A stretch of DNA of 64,000 nt from Candidatus Bathyanammoxibius amoris (GTDB lineage: Bacteria > Planctomycetota > Brocadiia > Brocadiales > Bathyanammoxibiaceae), in NCBI GenBank assembly GCA_024451685.1, contig JAMXCW010000008.1, positions 19,523-83,522 on the forward strand. Reading direction: 5' to 3'. Position 1 is the first letter of the stretch. Each line of letters opens with the position of its first letter. The notes under the pieces were generated by a model. It made no database searches, had not been told where the DNA came from, and saw only the letters and a program-made list of their open reading frames with translations. The position numbers were made by a program, and so were the translations under genes. This document shows positions 1-9,096 of the stretch, in pieces.

Positions 1-2
1 TA

Positions 3-590
3 CTGGTGCACATCAGCACGGATTACGTCTTCGACGGTGAAAAGCGCGAACCCTATACAGAAGACGACCTTCCTAACCCACTTAGCACGTACGGCGTGAC
101 AAAGCTCGCGGGTGAATATTACGTGAGGAACCTGTGCTCAAGGCACTATATAATCAGGACGTCCGGCCTCTACGGGCTGGCTTGGTGCAGGGCGAAGGGC
201 GGCAATTTCATAGACACTATGCTGCGCCTTGCGAAAGAACAGCCCGAACTCAAGGTGATTGACGACCAGTTCCTTGTACCGACCTTCACCTGGGACATCG
301 CGGAGAAGATAAAGGAGCTCGTCGCCACGGACCATGAGGACCATTACGGGATATACCACATATCAAATTCCGGCCAGTGCACCTGGTACGAATTTGCCGC
401 GAAAATATTCGAACTCGAAGGACTTCGCAGCGTAAACCTCAGAAAGACCACCCATGAGGAGTTCAGGAGCAAGGTAATGCGCCCCGACTATTCCGTCCTC
501 GGTTCCGACAGGCTCAAGTCCATCGGTCTCGACCCCCTGCGACCCTGGCAGGACGCCCTCCGGGACTACATGTCCCAACGTAAGCGGTAG
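3..590 (+). CDS. rmlD: dTDP-4-dehydrorhamnose reductase-like, 5' truncated by window edge
   Basis: The C-terminal part of an RmlD/RfbD-family short-chain reductase, which makes dTDP-L-rhamnose for surface polysaccharide by NADPH reduction of the 4-keto sugar. The reading frame is open to the left edge, so the true start and the Rossmann glycine motif lie outside the window. Visible are the STDYVFDG strand, the catalytic tyrosine-lysine pair in YGVTKLAGE, and the family-typical YHISNSG and RPDYSVLGS stretches near the end. About 195 residues remain of the usual 285-300. The neighbours downstream are unrelated, so any rhamnose operon would extend to the left. The family is clear; the exact nucleotide-sugar substrate is inferred. 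Confidence 0.85.
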   Translation: MVHISTDYVFDGEKREPYTEDDLPNPLSTYGVTKLAGEYYVRNLCSRHYIIRTSGLYGLAWCRAKGGNFIDTMLRLAKEQPELKVIDDQFLVPTFTWDIAEKIKELVATDHEDHYGIYHISNSGQCTWYEFAAKIFELEGLRSVNLRKTTHEEFRSKVMRPDYSVLGSDRLKSIGLDPLRPWQDALRDYMSQRKR

Positions 591-772
591 CTCCGTCCTC
601 ATCTTAAATAATCGTGTATCAGGGATTGCGGTGTGTGTTAGTCAGGCATCATGAATTAACCCCACCATTGCAGCATGTGCTCTCCACACCTTTTGCTGAT
701 ATGGATGTTATGTGAGCATATGCGGCGTGGCCCATTATTGGTGCGCGCAGGTAATTATAGCTCCTTAAGGGG

Positions 773-800
773 TTGCCTATTAGGGGGATTTCAGTATACT
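773..800 (+). promoter_or_regulatory. Sigma-70-type promoter for hom
   Basis: TTGCCT at 773-778, a 16-base spacer and TATACT at 795-800. Transcription would start near 807, about 28 bases before the hom ATG, leaving room for the AGAGGT Shine-Dalgarno. The 244-base gap before hom (591-834) holds nothing else that I recognise. Read by eye, not scored. Confidence 0.5.
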
Positions 801-834
801 ATAAATCCTTACATATCAAGAGGTAGGTATAGTT

Positions 835-2217
835 ATGGCGGAAAAGGTGATAAAAATAGGGCTTCTGGGGTCGGGCACCGTCGGTGAAGGCGTCCAGGAC
901 ATAATTTTTGACGACGACGGCGCAAAAAACCTGGAAAAAAAGCTGGGGTTCAGGCTTGAGATTGAGAAGGTCTATACCCGCTCACCGAAAAAGAAGCGCT
1001 GGTATAAAAAATTTCCAGAGAAATTCACCAACCGGCCCGAGGAGGTCATAAACCACCCGGAAATCTCAATTATAACAGAGGCGCTGGGGCTTGATAAGGC
1101 GGACGATGTTAAAAAGGTTTCGTCTTATATTGTAAAGGCCCTGGAGGGCGGCAAGTCGGTAGTAACCGCGAACAAGGCGGTACTCGCCGGTTATGGACGG
1201 GAAATATATTCCGCCGCCAGCAAGGGCGCTGACACCCAGCTGCGCTACGAGGCAGCCGTAGCCGGCGGTATACCCATCATCCGCTCCCTCGGTGAGGGAC
1301 TTGCATGTGATGACGTCACCGGGGTTTACGGCATCCTTAACGGCACCTGCAACTATATTCTCTCCGGCATACGCAATGAGGGCATGACCTTCAAAGAGGC
1401 GCTCCGTCAGGCCCAGAAACTGGGCTACGCCGAGACAAACCCGGAGGCCGACATAAATGGCGACGATACCAGGGACAAAGTAATCGTCCTCTTGCAGCTC
1501 CTCTACGGCATCTTCGTCAAGAAGGAGGACGTGAGCACTGAGGGCATAGAACACCTCGAAAAGATTGACTTCGATTACGCGGCCCAAAAACTCTCTAAGA
1601 ACATAAAACTCCTGGGCTCTATTACAAAGACGGGAGGTGAAGTAACCGCGGCGGTGTCGCCCATCATGATAAACGATGACCACGTGCTCTCCAGGGTGAA
1701 CGGCGCCCTGAACGCCGTCCTTGTAGAGAGCAGGAACTGCGATAGCATGTGCCTTGTGGGTAAAGGTGCCGGTGCGGGGCCGACCGCCAACTCGGTTGTG
1801 TCAGACATAATCTCCATCGCGAGCGGTGCCCGTCTTCATCCTGTGCCGGCCACCCGGAGCTATAACAAACACCTGGGCGAAGACCAGCCGGGCAGATACT
1901 ACCTGCGGTTTTTGGTACGGGACGGGGCCGGCATCGTGAGCGACATCCTGAGCCATCTGAAGGAGAACCGGGTAAACGTTGATGAAGTCCTTCAGCTCAG
2001 GCACTCGATCGAGGAAAGAAGCTATTTCAGGGAAAAGCTGGGACTCAAGTACAAGCCGGATGAAATACTCCCCTTTATCATCACCCTTGAACCCTGTAAG
2101 GAAGCGGCTGTCAGAGAGGCGATACAAGGGGTAAAGGGACACGATTTTATCCTGCTTGACCCCGTGGTAATAAAGATATTGCCGGACCTGCCCGACGTGG
2201 TAGGGACCAGTACTTAA
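835..2217 (+). CDS. hom: Homoserine dehydrogenase
   Basis: Homoserine dehydrogenase, which reduces aspartate-semialdehyde to homoserine on the route to threonine and methionine. 460 residues, slightly longer than the usual 430. The N-terminal Rossmann motif is GLLGSGTVGEGV (residues 9-20). TANKAVLA follows near residue 110, then YEAAVAGGIPIIRSL and GTCNYILSG. The catalytic region is ETNPEADINGDDTRDK. A C-terminal ACT domain, about residues 350-440 (YLRFLVRDGAGIVSDI), is normally the threonine-feedback site. The ATG follows AGAGGT and a promoter at 773-800. The next gene, an aldehyde dehydrogenase, begins 15 bases after the stop, so the two are probably cotranscribed although they have no obvious shared pathway. 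Confidence 0.95.
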   Translation: MAEKVIKIGLLGSGTVGEGVQDIIFDDDGAKNLEKKLGFRLEIEKVYTRSPKKKRWYKKFPEKFTNRPEEVINHPEISIITEALGLDKADDVKKVSSYIVKALEGGKSVVTANKAVLAGYGREIYSAASKGADTQLRYEAAVAGGIPIIRSLGEGLACDDVTGVYGILNGTCNYILSGIRNEGMTFKEALRQAQKLGYAETNPEADINGDDTRDKVIVLLQLLYGIFVKKEDVSTEGIEHLEKIDFDYAAQKLSKNIKLLGSITKTGGEVTAAVSPIMINDDHVLSRVNGALNAVLVESRNCDSMCLVGKGAGAGPTANSVVSDIISIASGARLHPVPATRSYNKHLGEDQPGRYYLRFLVRDGAGIVSDILSHLKENRVNVDEVLQLRHSIEERSYFREKLGLKYKPDEILPFIITLEPCKEAAVREAIQGVKGHDFILLDPVVIKILPDLPDVVGTST

Positions 2218-2232
2218 TAAAGGAGCGTCAAG

Positions 2233-3735
2233 ATGGTTATAAAATTATACCCAGCGTCAAAGAAAAAGTCAGAATCAGGAGCAAAGTCTTCGGCAAAGAT
2301 AAAACCCGGAAAGATGCTCATCGACGGAAAATGGGTAAACTCCCGCTCCGGCAAGACTCTTAAAACGATAAACCCCGCCACCGGTAAGGTAATTACGAGC
2401 ATTGCCTGTGGCGACAGGAGGGACGTGAACCTTGCGGTAAAGGCTGCCCGGAGGGCGTTTGAGTCGGGTCCGTGGCCTGCGATGGACGCGCGTGACCGCG
2501 GGCGAATACTGGCCAACGTCGCAAAATTGGTGGAAGACAACCATGAGGAACTGGCAAGGCTGGAGACCCTCGATAACGGTAAACCCATTAAAGAGTCCCG
2601 CGCCGTAGACGTACCTTACACCGCCGACACATTCTTTTACTATGCGGGCTGGGCCGATAAGATCCACGGCGAGACCATCCCCGTCAGGGGCGACATGCTC
2701 AACTACACGCTCAGGGAGCCCGTGGGCGTAATAGGGCAGATTATACCCTGGAACTTCCCTCTGCTGATGGCCGCCTGGAAACTTGGGCCCGCCCTTGCCT
2801 GCGGTAACACGGTCGTACTAAAACCGGCCGAAGATACGTCACTCTCCGCCCTCAGGCTTGGCGAACTGTTCATGGAGGCGGGGCTTCCTGCCGGGGTGCT
2901 CAACATAGTTACAGGACTCGGTGAAACCGCCGGCGCGGCACTGGCAAGGCACGTCGACGTAGACAAGGTAGCCTTTACCGGTTCGACGACTGTCGGAAAG
3001 GACATAGTGCGGGCCTCTGCCGACACTCTGAAGAAGGTCTCGCTGGAGCTTGGGGGCAAGTCACCCAATATAATCTTTGCCGACGCGGACATAGAGGCTG
3101 CGGTACAAGGCGCCTTGATGGGCATATTCTTCAACCAGGGGGAGGTCTGCTGCGCCGGGTCCAGGCTCTACGTTGAGAAAAAGATTCACGACAAGTTCAT
3201 GGACAGAATGGTCTCCTTTGCCTCGAAGATGCGCGTTGGAGACCCTTTTAACCCACGCACGGATATGGGCGCCCTTGTGTCCCAGGTACAGTTCGACAAG
3301 GTGATGGGCTACATAGAGGCCGGCAAGGAAGAGGGCGCAGAACTATGCTGCGGCGGCGAAGCCCTTAAAAGTAACGGCTACTTTATCAAGCCCACTATAT
3401 TTGATAACGTCAAAGGCACGATGAAGATTGCCAGGGAAGAAATCTTCGGGCCCGTGGTATCCACCCTTACATTCAGAAATATCGACGAGGTGGTCAGGGC
3501 GGGAAACCAGTCCCGTTACGGCCTCGCGGCCGCCGTATGGACCCGGGACATACAAAAGGCCCACGCGGTCGCCAGGAGGCTCCGCGCCGGCACTGTATGG
3601 ATAAACACCTACAACGCGTTTGACTGCGGCAGCCCCTTCGGGGGGTACAAGGAGTCCGGCTACGGCCGCGAACTGGGTGAACACTCTCTGGAACTGTACA
3701 CCCAGGTAAAGAGCGTGTGGGTGAATCTGAGCTGA
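2233..3735 (+). CDS. NAD(P)-dependent aldehyde dehydrogenase
   Basis: Aldehyde dehydrogenase superfamily enzyme of 500 residues, the normal full length, oxidising an aldehyde to the acid with NAD(P). Visible motifs are the GQIIPWNFPL substrate/cofactor segment, KPAEDTSLSAL, the FTGSTTVGK cofactor-binding turn, the general-base glutamate in LELGGKSPN and the catalytic cysteine in NQGEVCCAGSR (first Cys, about residue 306). It resembles the ALDH1/2 and betaine-aldehyde groups, but substrate cannot be read from sequence. The Lys/Ser-rich first 25 residues precede the usual KMLIDGKWV opening. AAGGAGCG lies just before the ATG. It sits 15 bases behind hom and is probably in the same transcript. 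Confidence 0.93.
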   Translation: MVIKLYPASKKKSESGAKSSAKIKPGKMLIDGKWVNSRSGKTLKTINPATGKVITSIACGDRRDVNLAVKAARRAFESGPWPAMDARDRGRILANVAKLVEDNHEELARLETLDNGKPIKESRAVDVPYTADTFFYYAGWADKIHGETIPVRGDMLNYTLREPVGVIGQIIPWNFPLLMAAWKLGPALACGNTVVLKPAEDTSLSALRLGELFMEAGLPAGVLNIVTGLGETAGAALARHVDVDKVAFTGSTTVGKDIVRASADTLKKVSLELGGKSPNIIFADADIEAAVQGALMGIFFNQGEVCCAGSRLYVEKKIHDKFMDRMVSFASKMRVGDPFNPRTDMGALVSQVQFDKVMGYIEAGKEEGAELCCGGEALKSNGYFIKPTIFDNVKGTMKIAREEIFGPVVSTLTFRNIDEVVRAGNQSRYGLAAAVWTRDIQKAHAVARRLRAGTVWINTYNAFDCGSPFGGYKESGYGRELGEHSLELYTQVKSVWVNLS

Positions 3736-3766
3736 TGGTAATATTACTTGAACACAATGCAACAAA

Positions 3767-4387
3767 ATGAGCGATATAGAAAAAGAGCAAAAAGAGGCTG
3801 AAGAGAAGCAGAGAATAAGGGAGCAGGTTGTGCTCCTCAGACCCAGGGCACAACTTGGGTCTAAGCTGGTCTTCGAGATTGCAGAGCGTGGGGCGGATGA
3901 ACTCTTGAGTAACAAGAGAACTGCGGCCAAGGTAAATAATGACACTGCGTTAATAGTATGGCTCGAACTCGTCGCGTTTGCCCTCTACCTCTTCGACAGG
4001 GTGGCCGCGACCAGGCTTAACGACTCCCACCCGATCTACATGAAACTGCTTACGGATTTTGTAATTTCCGGGTTTCCCTCTGAGGTGGCAAAGTTTGGAA
4101 AACAGAACCTGAGGTCGGAAGAGGGTTGGGCCGACGATATCAATAGTTCTATCAGCACCCGGTCCATGCAATACTTCAGCCTTGAGCAGGAGATTACCGG
4201 CGCCAAAGGCTCTTTGGGACGTGCTCTGCCAAGGGCGCTCTTCTCGGAATTTGCGGACATACTGGCGCAGGAGATAGGATTGCCCGGTGATAAGAACGTC
4301 AAAGAACTCCTCGGCCTGCGCACCCGCACGGCAATGGCCGATATCCTCAAAGAATTCAGCCCTGCCGCCGAAGAGCCCACAATGTAG
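3767..4387 (+). CDS. Hypothetical protein, 206 residues
   Basis: Not recognised. A soluble-looking, mostly helical protein without a signal peptide. It opens with a charged Glu/Lys-rich stretch (residues 3-22), followed by a hydrophobic helix around ALIVWLELVAFALYLFDRVAA that is more likely buried than membrane-spanning because it contains charged residues. No catalytic or metal motif stands out. It begins 31 bases after the aldehyde dehydrogenase stop in the same direction, so it may be the third gene of the hom transcript. The reading frame is intact and codon use matches its neighbours, which supports a real gene. No function can be proposed. Confidence 0.65.
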   Translation: MSDIEKEQKEAEEKQRIREQVVLLRPRAQLGSKLVFEIAERGADELLSNKRTAAKVNNDTALIVWLELVAFALYLFDRVAATRLNDSHPIYMKLLTDFVISGFPSEVAKFGKQNLRSEEGWADDINSSISTRSMQYFSLEQEITGAKGSLGRALPRALFSEFADILAQEIGLPGDKNVKELLGLRTRTAMADILKEFSPAAEEPTM

Positions 4388-4469
4388 CTACATACGCTGA
4401 AGAGGCGGGATTGGCGCTAGAGATTATTAAGGGCAGGCCCGCCCGGTAATGGGTTGACTTTACTAAGCC

Positions 4470-4495
4470 GGGTAGGTCATGGTCACACCACGACC
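4470..4495. other. Imperfect hairpin between convergent genes
   Basis: AGGTCATGGT pairs with ACCACGACCT across a 3-base loop with one mismatch, in the 148-base gap where the hypothetical gene (plus) and fdhA (minus) converge. There is no T-run, so it is only terminator-like. Confidence 0.25.
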
Positions 4496-4535
4496 TGACA
4501 AGAATTCATTTGTGTCTTATATTATCAGTTTCGTA

Positions 4536-7319
4536 TCAGGCAACGCCGGTGGCGGCGGGGGCCTGTTTACGCTTCTTCTTCGTTTCTTCTTTGCCAAGTT
4601 TCTCTACCCTGACGGCGCAGACCTTATACTCGGCGGTCATGGTGACGTTGTCGTAGGCGGTAATGGTAAGCTTATTGGCGGCGGCTTCGGCAAAGTGCAT
4701 GGGCATCCAGATGACGCCCTCCTTGATGTCTGTAATCTTCGTCCTGGTCTTCAGCTTCCCGCGCCGGGTGATTACCCTGATCATCTCACCGTCCTCCATG
4801 CCGTGCATGTCCGCATCGAAGCGGCTTATCTCCACAAAACACTCCGGCTGTAACTGCACGCTGCCCTTCGAGCGGCGTGTCATCGTACCACCGCCGTAGT
4901 GCTGGAGTGTCCGCCCGGTCGAAAGGATGAGAGGATAGTCCTTGTCCGGCTCCTCGGCCGGCCTGCGGCAGGCGGGTGCGAAGAATTCACCCTTGCCACG
5001 GGTGAAGTTGCCGTCCTTATGCAGGTACTTGGTCCCGGGGTGGTCCTTGTCCGGACACGGCCACTGGAGCCCGACGTCATCAATTCTTTTATAGTTTATG
5101 CCGCCGAAGAATTTGGGAGCCAGCGCCGCGAGTTCATCCCAGATTTCACCGGGGTGTTTATACTCCATCGGGTAGCCCATGAGCGTGGAGAGTTCACAGA
5201 TAATCTGCCAGTCCGGCTTAGAGTTACCTACCGGCTGTACGGCCGTCCGTACCCTCTGCACCCTGCGCTCAGAGTTTGTGAAGGTGCCGTCCTTCTCGGC
5301 GCACGATGAGGCTGGCAGGACGACGTCGGCGTATTTCGCCGTCTCAGACATGAAGATGTCCTGTGCCACCACGAAGTCGCATCTTTCGAGGGCGCTTATC
5401 ACATGGGCCTGGTCGGGTTCACTCATCACGTTGTCTTCACCCACAAGGTACAGGGCCTTTATGCTGCCGTCGTTTGCGCCCGTGAAACACTCCGGCATCT
5501 TAAGTCCGGGTTTTGGGTTCAGCTTTACGCCCCATGCCTTTTCAAATTTTTCGCGCGCTTCAGGGTCTGATACGTACTGATAGCCGTGGAAGCGGTCAGG
5601 GTCTGTTCCCATGTCGCACGCGCCCTGTACGTTATTCTGTCCCCGGAGCGGGTTTACCCCGGTACTGGGACGGCCTATCTGCCCGCATAGCATACTAAGA
5701 TTTGCGATGGTGCGGACGTTTTCCGTACCGCAGACGTGTTCCGTTATGCCCAGGGTGTAGTATATCCCGGCCTTCCCGGCCGTTGCGAACAGCCTCGCCG
5801 CCCCTTTTATCTTGTCTGCCGGCACGCCGGTTATCTTCTCCACCCTCTCGGGGGTGACGTCTTTACAGTATTCCTTTAAGGACTCGAAGTTCTCGGTGTA
5901 TTTCTCTACGAAGTCCTTGTTCTCCAGACCCTCCGATATGATGACGTTCATCATCGCGTTGAGCAACATACAGTCCGAGCCGGGTCTGAGCTGCAGGAAG
6001 TAATCCGCGTGTCCGGCGAACCATATCTTGCGGGGGTCGGCCACGATGAATTTTGCGCCCTTCCGGAGCGCCGCCCTCATATGGAGTCCGATAATCGGGT
6101 GTGCCTCCGTAGGGTTCGCGCCTATGACGAACAAGACGTCGGCGTCAGGGATTTCGGCGATGGAGTTGGTCATCGCGCCGCTGCCGAAGCTCATGGCCAG
6201 ACCGGCCACGGTGGGGGCGTGTCAGGTACGGGCGCACTGGTCAAGGTTGTTTGTGCCGATGACCGCCCGGGCGAACTTCATCAGGACGTAGTTCTCTTCG
6301 TTGGTGCATCTGGAAGAGCCGAGAATGGCAATGGACTCAGCGCCGTGTTTGTCCTTAGTCTCGGCGAATCTGGTCGCCACGAGCTTGAGGGCCTCGTCCC
6401 AGGAGGCCTTTTCGAAGCTTCCGTTTCTCTTGATAAGCGGGTCGGTGAGGCGTTCCTCGTGATGCACGAAGTCGTATCCGAAGCGCCCCTTTATGCACAG
6501 GTTGCCGTCATTCGGTACCGTGCCGGGTTTGGAGGTGACCTTTACGAGTTTGCCGGTGTCCTTGTGGACGTTGAGAAAGAGGGTGCAGCCCACTCCGCAG
6601 TAGCCGCACACGGTCTTTATCTTGTCTAGCTGCCAGTCACGGCCTTTGCCCTCGGCCTGTTTTTCCCTCAAAGCGCCGACCGGGCACGTTGACACGCACT
6701 GTCCGCAGAACTCGCAGCTCGTCCCCAGCAGTGTATGGCCGTAGGCGGGTCCGACGACAGTCTCGAAACCGCGGTTTATAAAGTCGATGGCATGCGCCTG
6801 CTCAACTTCATCGCATATCCTGACGCAGCGTCCGCACAGGATACACTTGGAGTCGTCTCGCAGTATCATGGTGTTCGGGTCAGGGGATACACCGCGCTGA
6901 GGTTCTTTAAAGAAGCGGCTGCTTTTGATGTCATATTCGTAGGCAAGGTCCTGCAGCGTGCAGCTACCGCACTTGTCGCAGGTCATGCAGTCCAGGGGAT
7001 GGTCTGACAGGATAAGTTCCAGCACGAACCGCCTTGTCTCATAGACCCGCTCGGTGTCGGTCTTCACCACCATGCCGTCAGCTACCATCGCCGAACAGGC
7101 GGTGACCAGGGGTTTTCTGGCGTTTTCAACCTCTACCATGCAGACCCGGCACGCGCTGAACGGCTCGAGACGCGGGTCGTGGCAGAGTGTGGGTATTTTT
7201 ATGCCCAGCTTTGCCGCTGCCTGGAGGATGGTCTGGCCGGAGCCGGCCTCGACCTCTCTGCCATCTATAGTAAGCTTCAGCTTTTCAGCCGGGGATTTTT
7301 CTGTCGAGTTTGTCATCAT
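4536..7319 (-). CDS. fdhA: Selenocysteine-containing formate dehydrogenase alpha subunit (TGA read-through at 6222-6224)
   Basis: Molybdenum- or tungsten-dependent formate dehydrogenase catalytic subunit, oxidising formate to CO2 or the reverse. Read as one 927-residue protein with Sec at residue 366: the frame is open on both sides of TGA 6222-6224 and reads CARTUHAPTVAGLA, the family Sec/Cys active site (CARxUH). Domains in order: plant-type 2Fe-2S (residues 14-90, Cys in CHDPRLEPFSACRVC); NuoG-like His-Cys cluster (HPLDCMTCDKCGSC); two 4Fe-4S motifs (CILCGRCVRIC, CEFCGQCVSTC); the 4Fe-4S motif of the MopB domain (CGYCGVGC); the bis-MGD catalytic region; and a C-terminal molydopterin dinucleotide-binding domain. 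This resembles NAD(P)- or ferredoxin-linked cytosolic forms, yet no NuoF/NuoE-like partner is adjacent. A MEMO gene lies upstream in the same direction. No signal peptide. Confidence 0.95.
6193..6209 (-). promoter_or_regulatory. Bacterial SECIS-like hairpin directing Sec insertion
   Basis: On the minus strand, 12 bases after the TGA, GTGGCC pairs with GGCCAT (one G-T pair) around the five-base loop GGTCT. The E. coli fdhF SECIS presents AGGUCU in its apical loop at nearly the same distance from its UGA, and the loop G-U is what SelB contacts. Position, stem and loop fit a SelB-dependent element. Seen directly; the function is inferred from the family. Confidence 0.75.
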
Positions 7320-7386
7320 CAGTTGTCTGCTGTATCATAAGATAAGAATCTCAGAAAATACCATTTTTTTGTGGGGCAGTCAAGCC

Positions 7387-8262
7387 TTAGAACACTATCC
7401 CGGCGTAGCCTACGAAGTCTGAAGGCTCCTCATCTTCGGGCAGTACGTCGTAGCTGGTGGTGTAGTGCAACAACTCCCCTTCCTTTACCCCCAGTGCCCT
7501 GGCGTATGCGACGGTCGCGGCCATGGCCCCGCCCCCGCAGGCGTTCAGGTTCTTCGTGGCCTCCGGCACTATTTCCTCGGCGGCCATCTTGAGACAGAGG
7601 TCTATAATCCTCTTGTCGTTCTCGTTTTTGACCCACTCAAGGGCCTTTCTCCCGGTTCCATGGTTCTTGAAGGCGTACCGCTGGCCGTAATGGGTGAGGT
7701 CGCTGGTACCGACGGTCATTATACTGCCGTCCCGGTCCTTCACGAGCGCCGCCACCCTCTCTCCCAGGACGTGGGCCTGAGCGGTGGGCGGGACCATGAC
7801 AGGCACTATCCGGGCCTCAGGGTAAAGATACTGTATAAACGGGAGCTGTACCTCCAGTGAATGCTCCATTAGATGGCCTTGCGCGTTTTCCTCCACGATA
7901 TCACCCGCAGATTTCAGTATCTCGCCCGCCAGGTCGCCGTCTATCTCTATCTCGCCAAGGGGTGTCTTCCATGACCCCTCTCTCATTATGGCTGGTCTGC
8001 CTACACCCATCACGTGCACGGAGCCAAAGAGGACAAAGACATCCGGCACGGATGATAACCTGTTTATGGTGCGGAAAACGGCCGCCGCGGTATCGCCTGA
8101 GTACGTCCAGCCCGCATGAGGCACAATACCTGCTACAACGCTGGTTTTCCTGGTGCCGGGATGAATGCTGGAACAATTGTCAAGGTGCCGCTGGACGGCC
8201 ACCTTGCACACACCGCCTGTCTCCGGATAAAAGCCTTGGGCTATAGGACTTCTGATAAACAT
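7387..8262 (-). CDS. MEMO / AmmeMemoRadiSam system protein B family
   Basis: A MEMO1-like protein of 291 residues, a family structurally related to class III extradiol dioxygenases. In bacteria it is often found with AMMECR1 and a radical-SAM protein (AmmeMemoRadiSam); neither partner is in the window. Seen: PHAGWTYSGDTAA, FGSVHVMGVG, the MEHSLEVQLPF motif with its conserved His, and the GTSDLTHYG segment. Those histidines occupy the would-be metal site. The cell function of the family is unsettled. It precedes fdhA on the same strand with a 67-base gap and probably shares the promoter at 8328-8356. Not to be taken as a proven formate dehydrogenase maturase. Confidence 0.85.
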   Translation of the reverse strand: MFIRSPIAQGFYPETGGVCKVAVQRHLDNCSSIHPGTRKTSVVAGIVPHAGWTYSGDTAAAVFRTINRLSSVPDVFVLFGSVHVMGVGRPAIMREGSWKTPLGEIEIDGDLAGEILKSAGDIVEENAQGHLMEHSLEVQLPFIQYLYPEARIVPVMVPPTAQAHVLGERVAALVKDRDGSIMTVGTSDLTHYGQRYAFKNHGTGRKALEWVKNENDKRIIDLCLKMAAEEIVPEATKNLNACGGGAMAATVAYARALGVKEGELLHYTTSYDVLPEDEEPSDFVGYAGIVF

Positions 8263-8327
8263 CTTAGCGCCAGCCTGACGTAAAAGTTTCCACCGGGATT
8301 GTTGGAGAATTTATGGGATAAAAATCA

Positions 8328-8356
8328 AGTCTATCAGCGGCTGTAATTGTTGTCAA
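8328..8356 (-). promoter_or_regulatory. Sigma-70-type promoter for the MEMO-fdhA pair
   Basis: On the minus strand TTGACA (plus 8351-8356), a 17-base spacer and TAGACT (plus 8328-8333). It lies in the 204-base gap between divergent genes and about 60 bases upstream of the MEMO start. Confidence 0.5.
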
Positions 8357-8466
8357 AGAATCTTTTTCTACTTTGATTCCTGCGTGATTTTGCTATCATT
8401 ACAAATCAGGGTAACTAAGTAAGTAAATAAGAAAACAAGAATGAAAGACAGGAAGGACGAAGGCCG

Positions 8467-9096
8467 GTGCTGGAGCTAAACGGTATAACAATAACGTGGC
8501 TTGGCCATGATTCTATCAAGATAGAGGGCGATAACAAGGTCATATACATTGACCCCTGGAAATTAACGGACGCAGGACCTGCCGACGCCGATATAGTACT
8601 TGTGACACACGAACACTATGACCACTGTTCCCCGCCGGACGTGGCGAAGGTCTCGAAGAAAGGCACCAGGATAATGACCACGGCCGACACCGCCAGGAAA
8701 CTGAAGGGAGACGTCATGGTGGTTAAATCGGGAGATACGGTAGAGATAGACGGGGTCACGGTGGAGGCTGTACCGGCGTATAATACAAATAAGAGTTTCC
8801 ACCCGAAGAACTCTAACTGGATAGGCTTTATCGTTACCGTGGGGGGTAATAAACGGATATACCACGCGGGCGACACCGACCGCATACCGGAGATGGACGA
8901 CTTTAAGGTGGACGTGGCGCTCGTACCCGTAAGCGGCACATACGTTATGACCGCGGAGGAGGCGGCTGACGCGGTAAACCGCATGAAGCCTAAGATTGCC
9001 GTCCCCATGCACTATGGCGCCATAGTCGGCACTGAGGCGGACGCCGAGAGGTTTAAGACGCTTGTTTCGGATGATATAGAGGTAAGGATTTTATGA
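8467..9096 (+). CDS. Metallo-beta-lactamase-fold hydrolase
   Basis: A 209-residue member of the metallo-beta-lactamase superfamily, similar to the UPF0173/UlaG-like group of single-domain hydrolases. The zinc-binding motif THEHYDHCS (residues 47-55) is intact, with further ligands in YHAGDTD (around 140) and the late PMHYGA. No signal peptide, so cytosolic. The start is GTG at 8467, preceded by AGGAAGGA at normal distance. Its stop overlaps the next gene's ATG in ATGA (9093-9096), so it is translationally coupled to the PP-loop tRNA-modification-like gene. Substrate unknown. Confidence 0.88.
   Translation: MLELNGITITWLGHDSIKIEGDNKVIYIDPWKLTDAGPADADIVLVTHEHYDHCSPPDVAKVSKKGTRIMTTADTARKLKGDVMVVKSGDTVEIDGVTVEAVPAYNTNKSFHPKNSNWIGFIVTVGGNKRIYHAGDTDRIPEMDDFKVDVALVPVSGTYVMTAEEAADAVNRMKPKIAVPMHYGAIVGTEADAERFKTLVSDDIEVRIL

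Noticed and set aside
675..887. Small open frame overlapping the hom start
   Set aside because: It overlaps the hom promoter and coding start out of frame, with no ribosome site or family features.
1066..1683. 205-codon antisense frame within hom
   Set aside because: No recognisable protein; the plus frame is clear homoserine dehydrogenase.
4536..7319. fdhA as two adjacent broken genes or a pseudogene
   Set aside because: The only interruption is TGA at the conserved selenocysteine position, flanked by intact family sequence on both sides and a SECIS-like hairpin.
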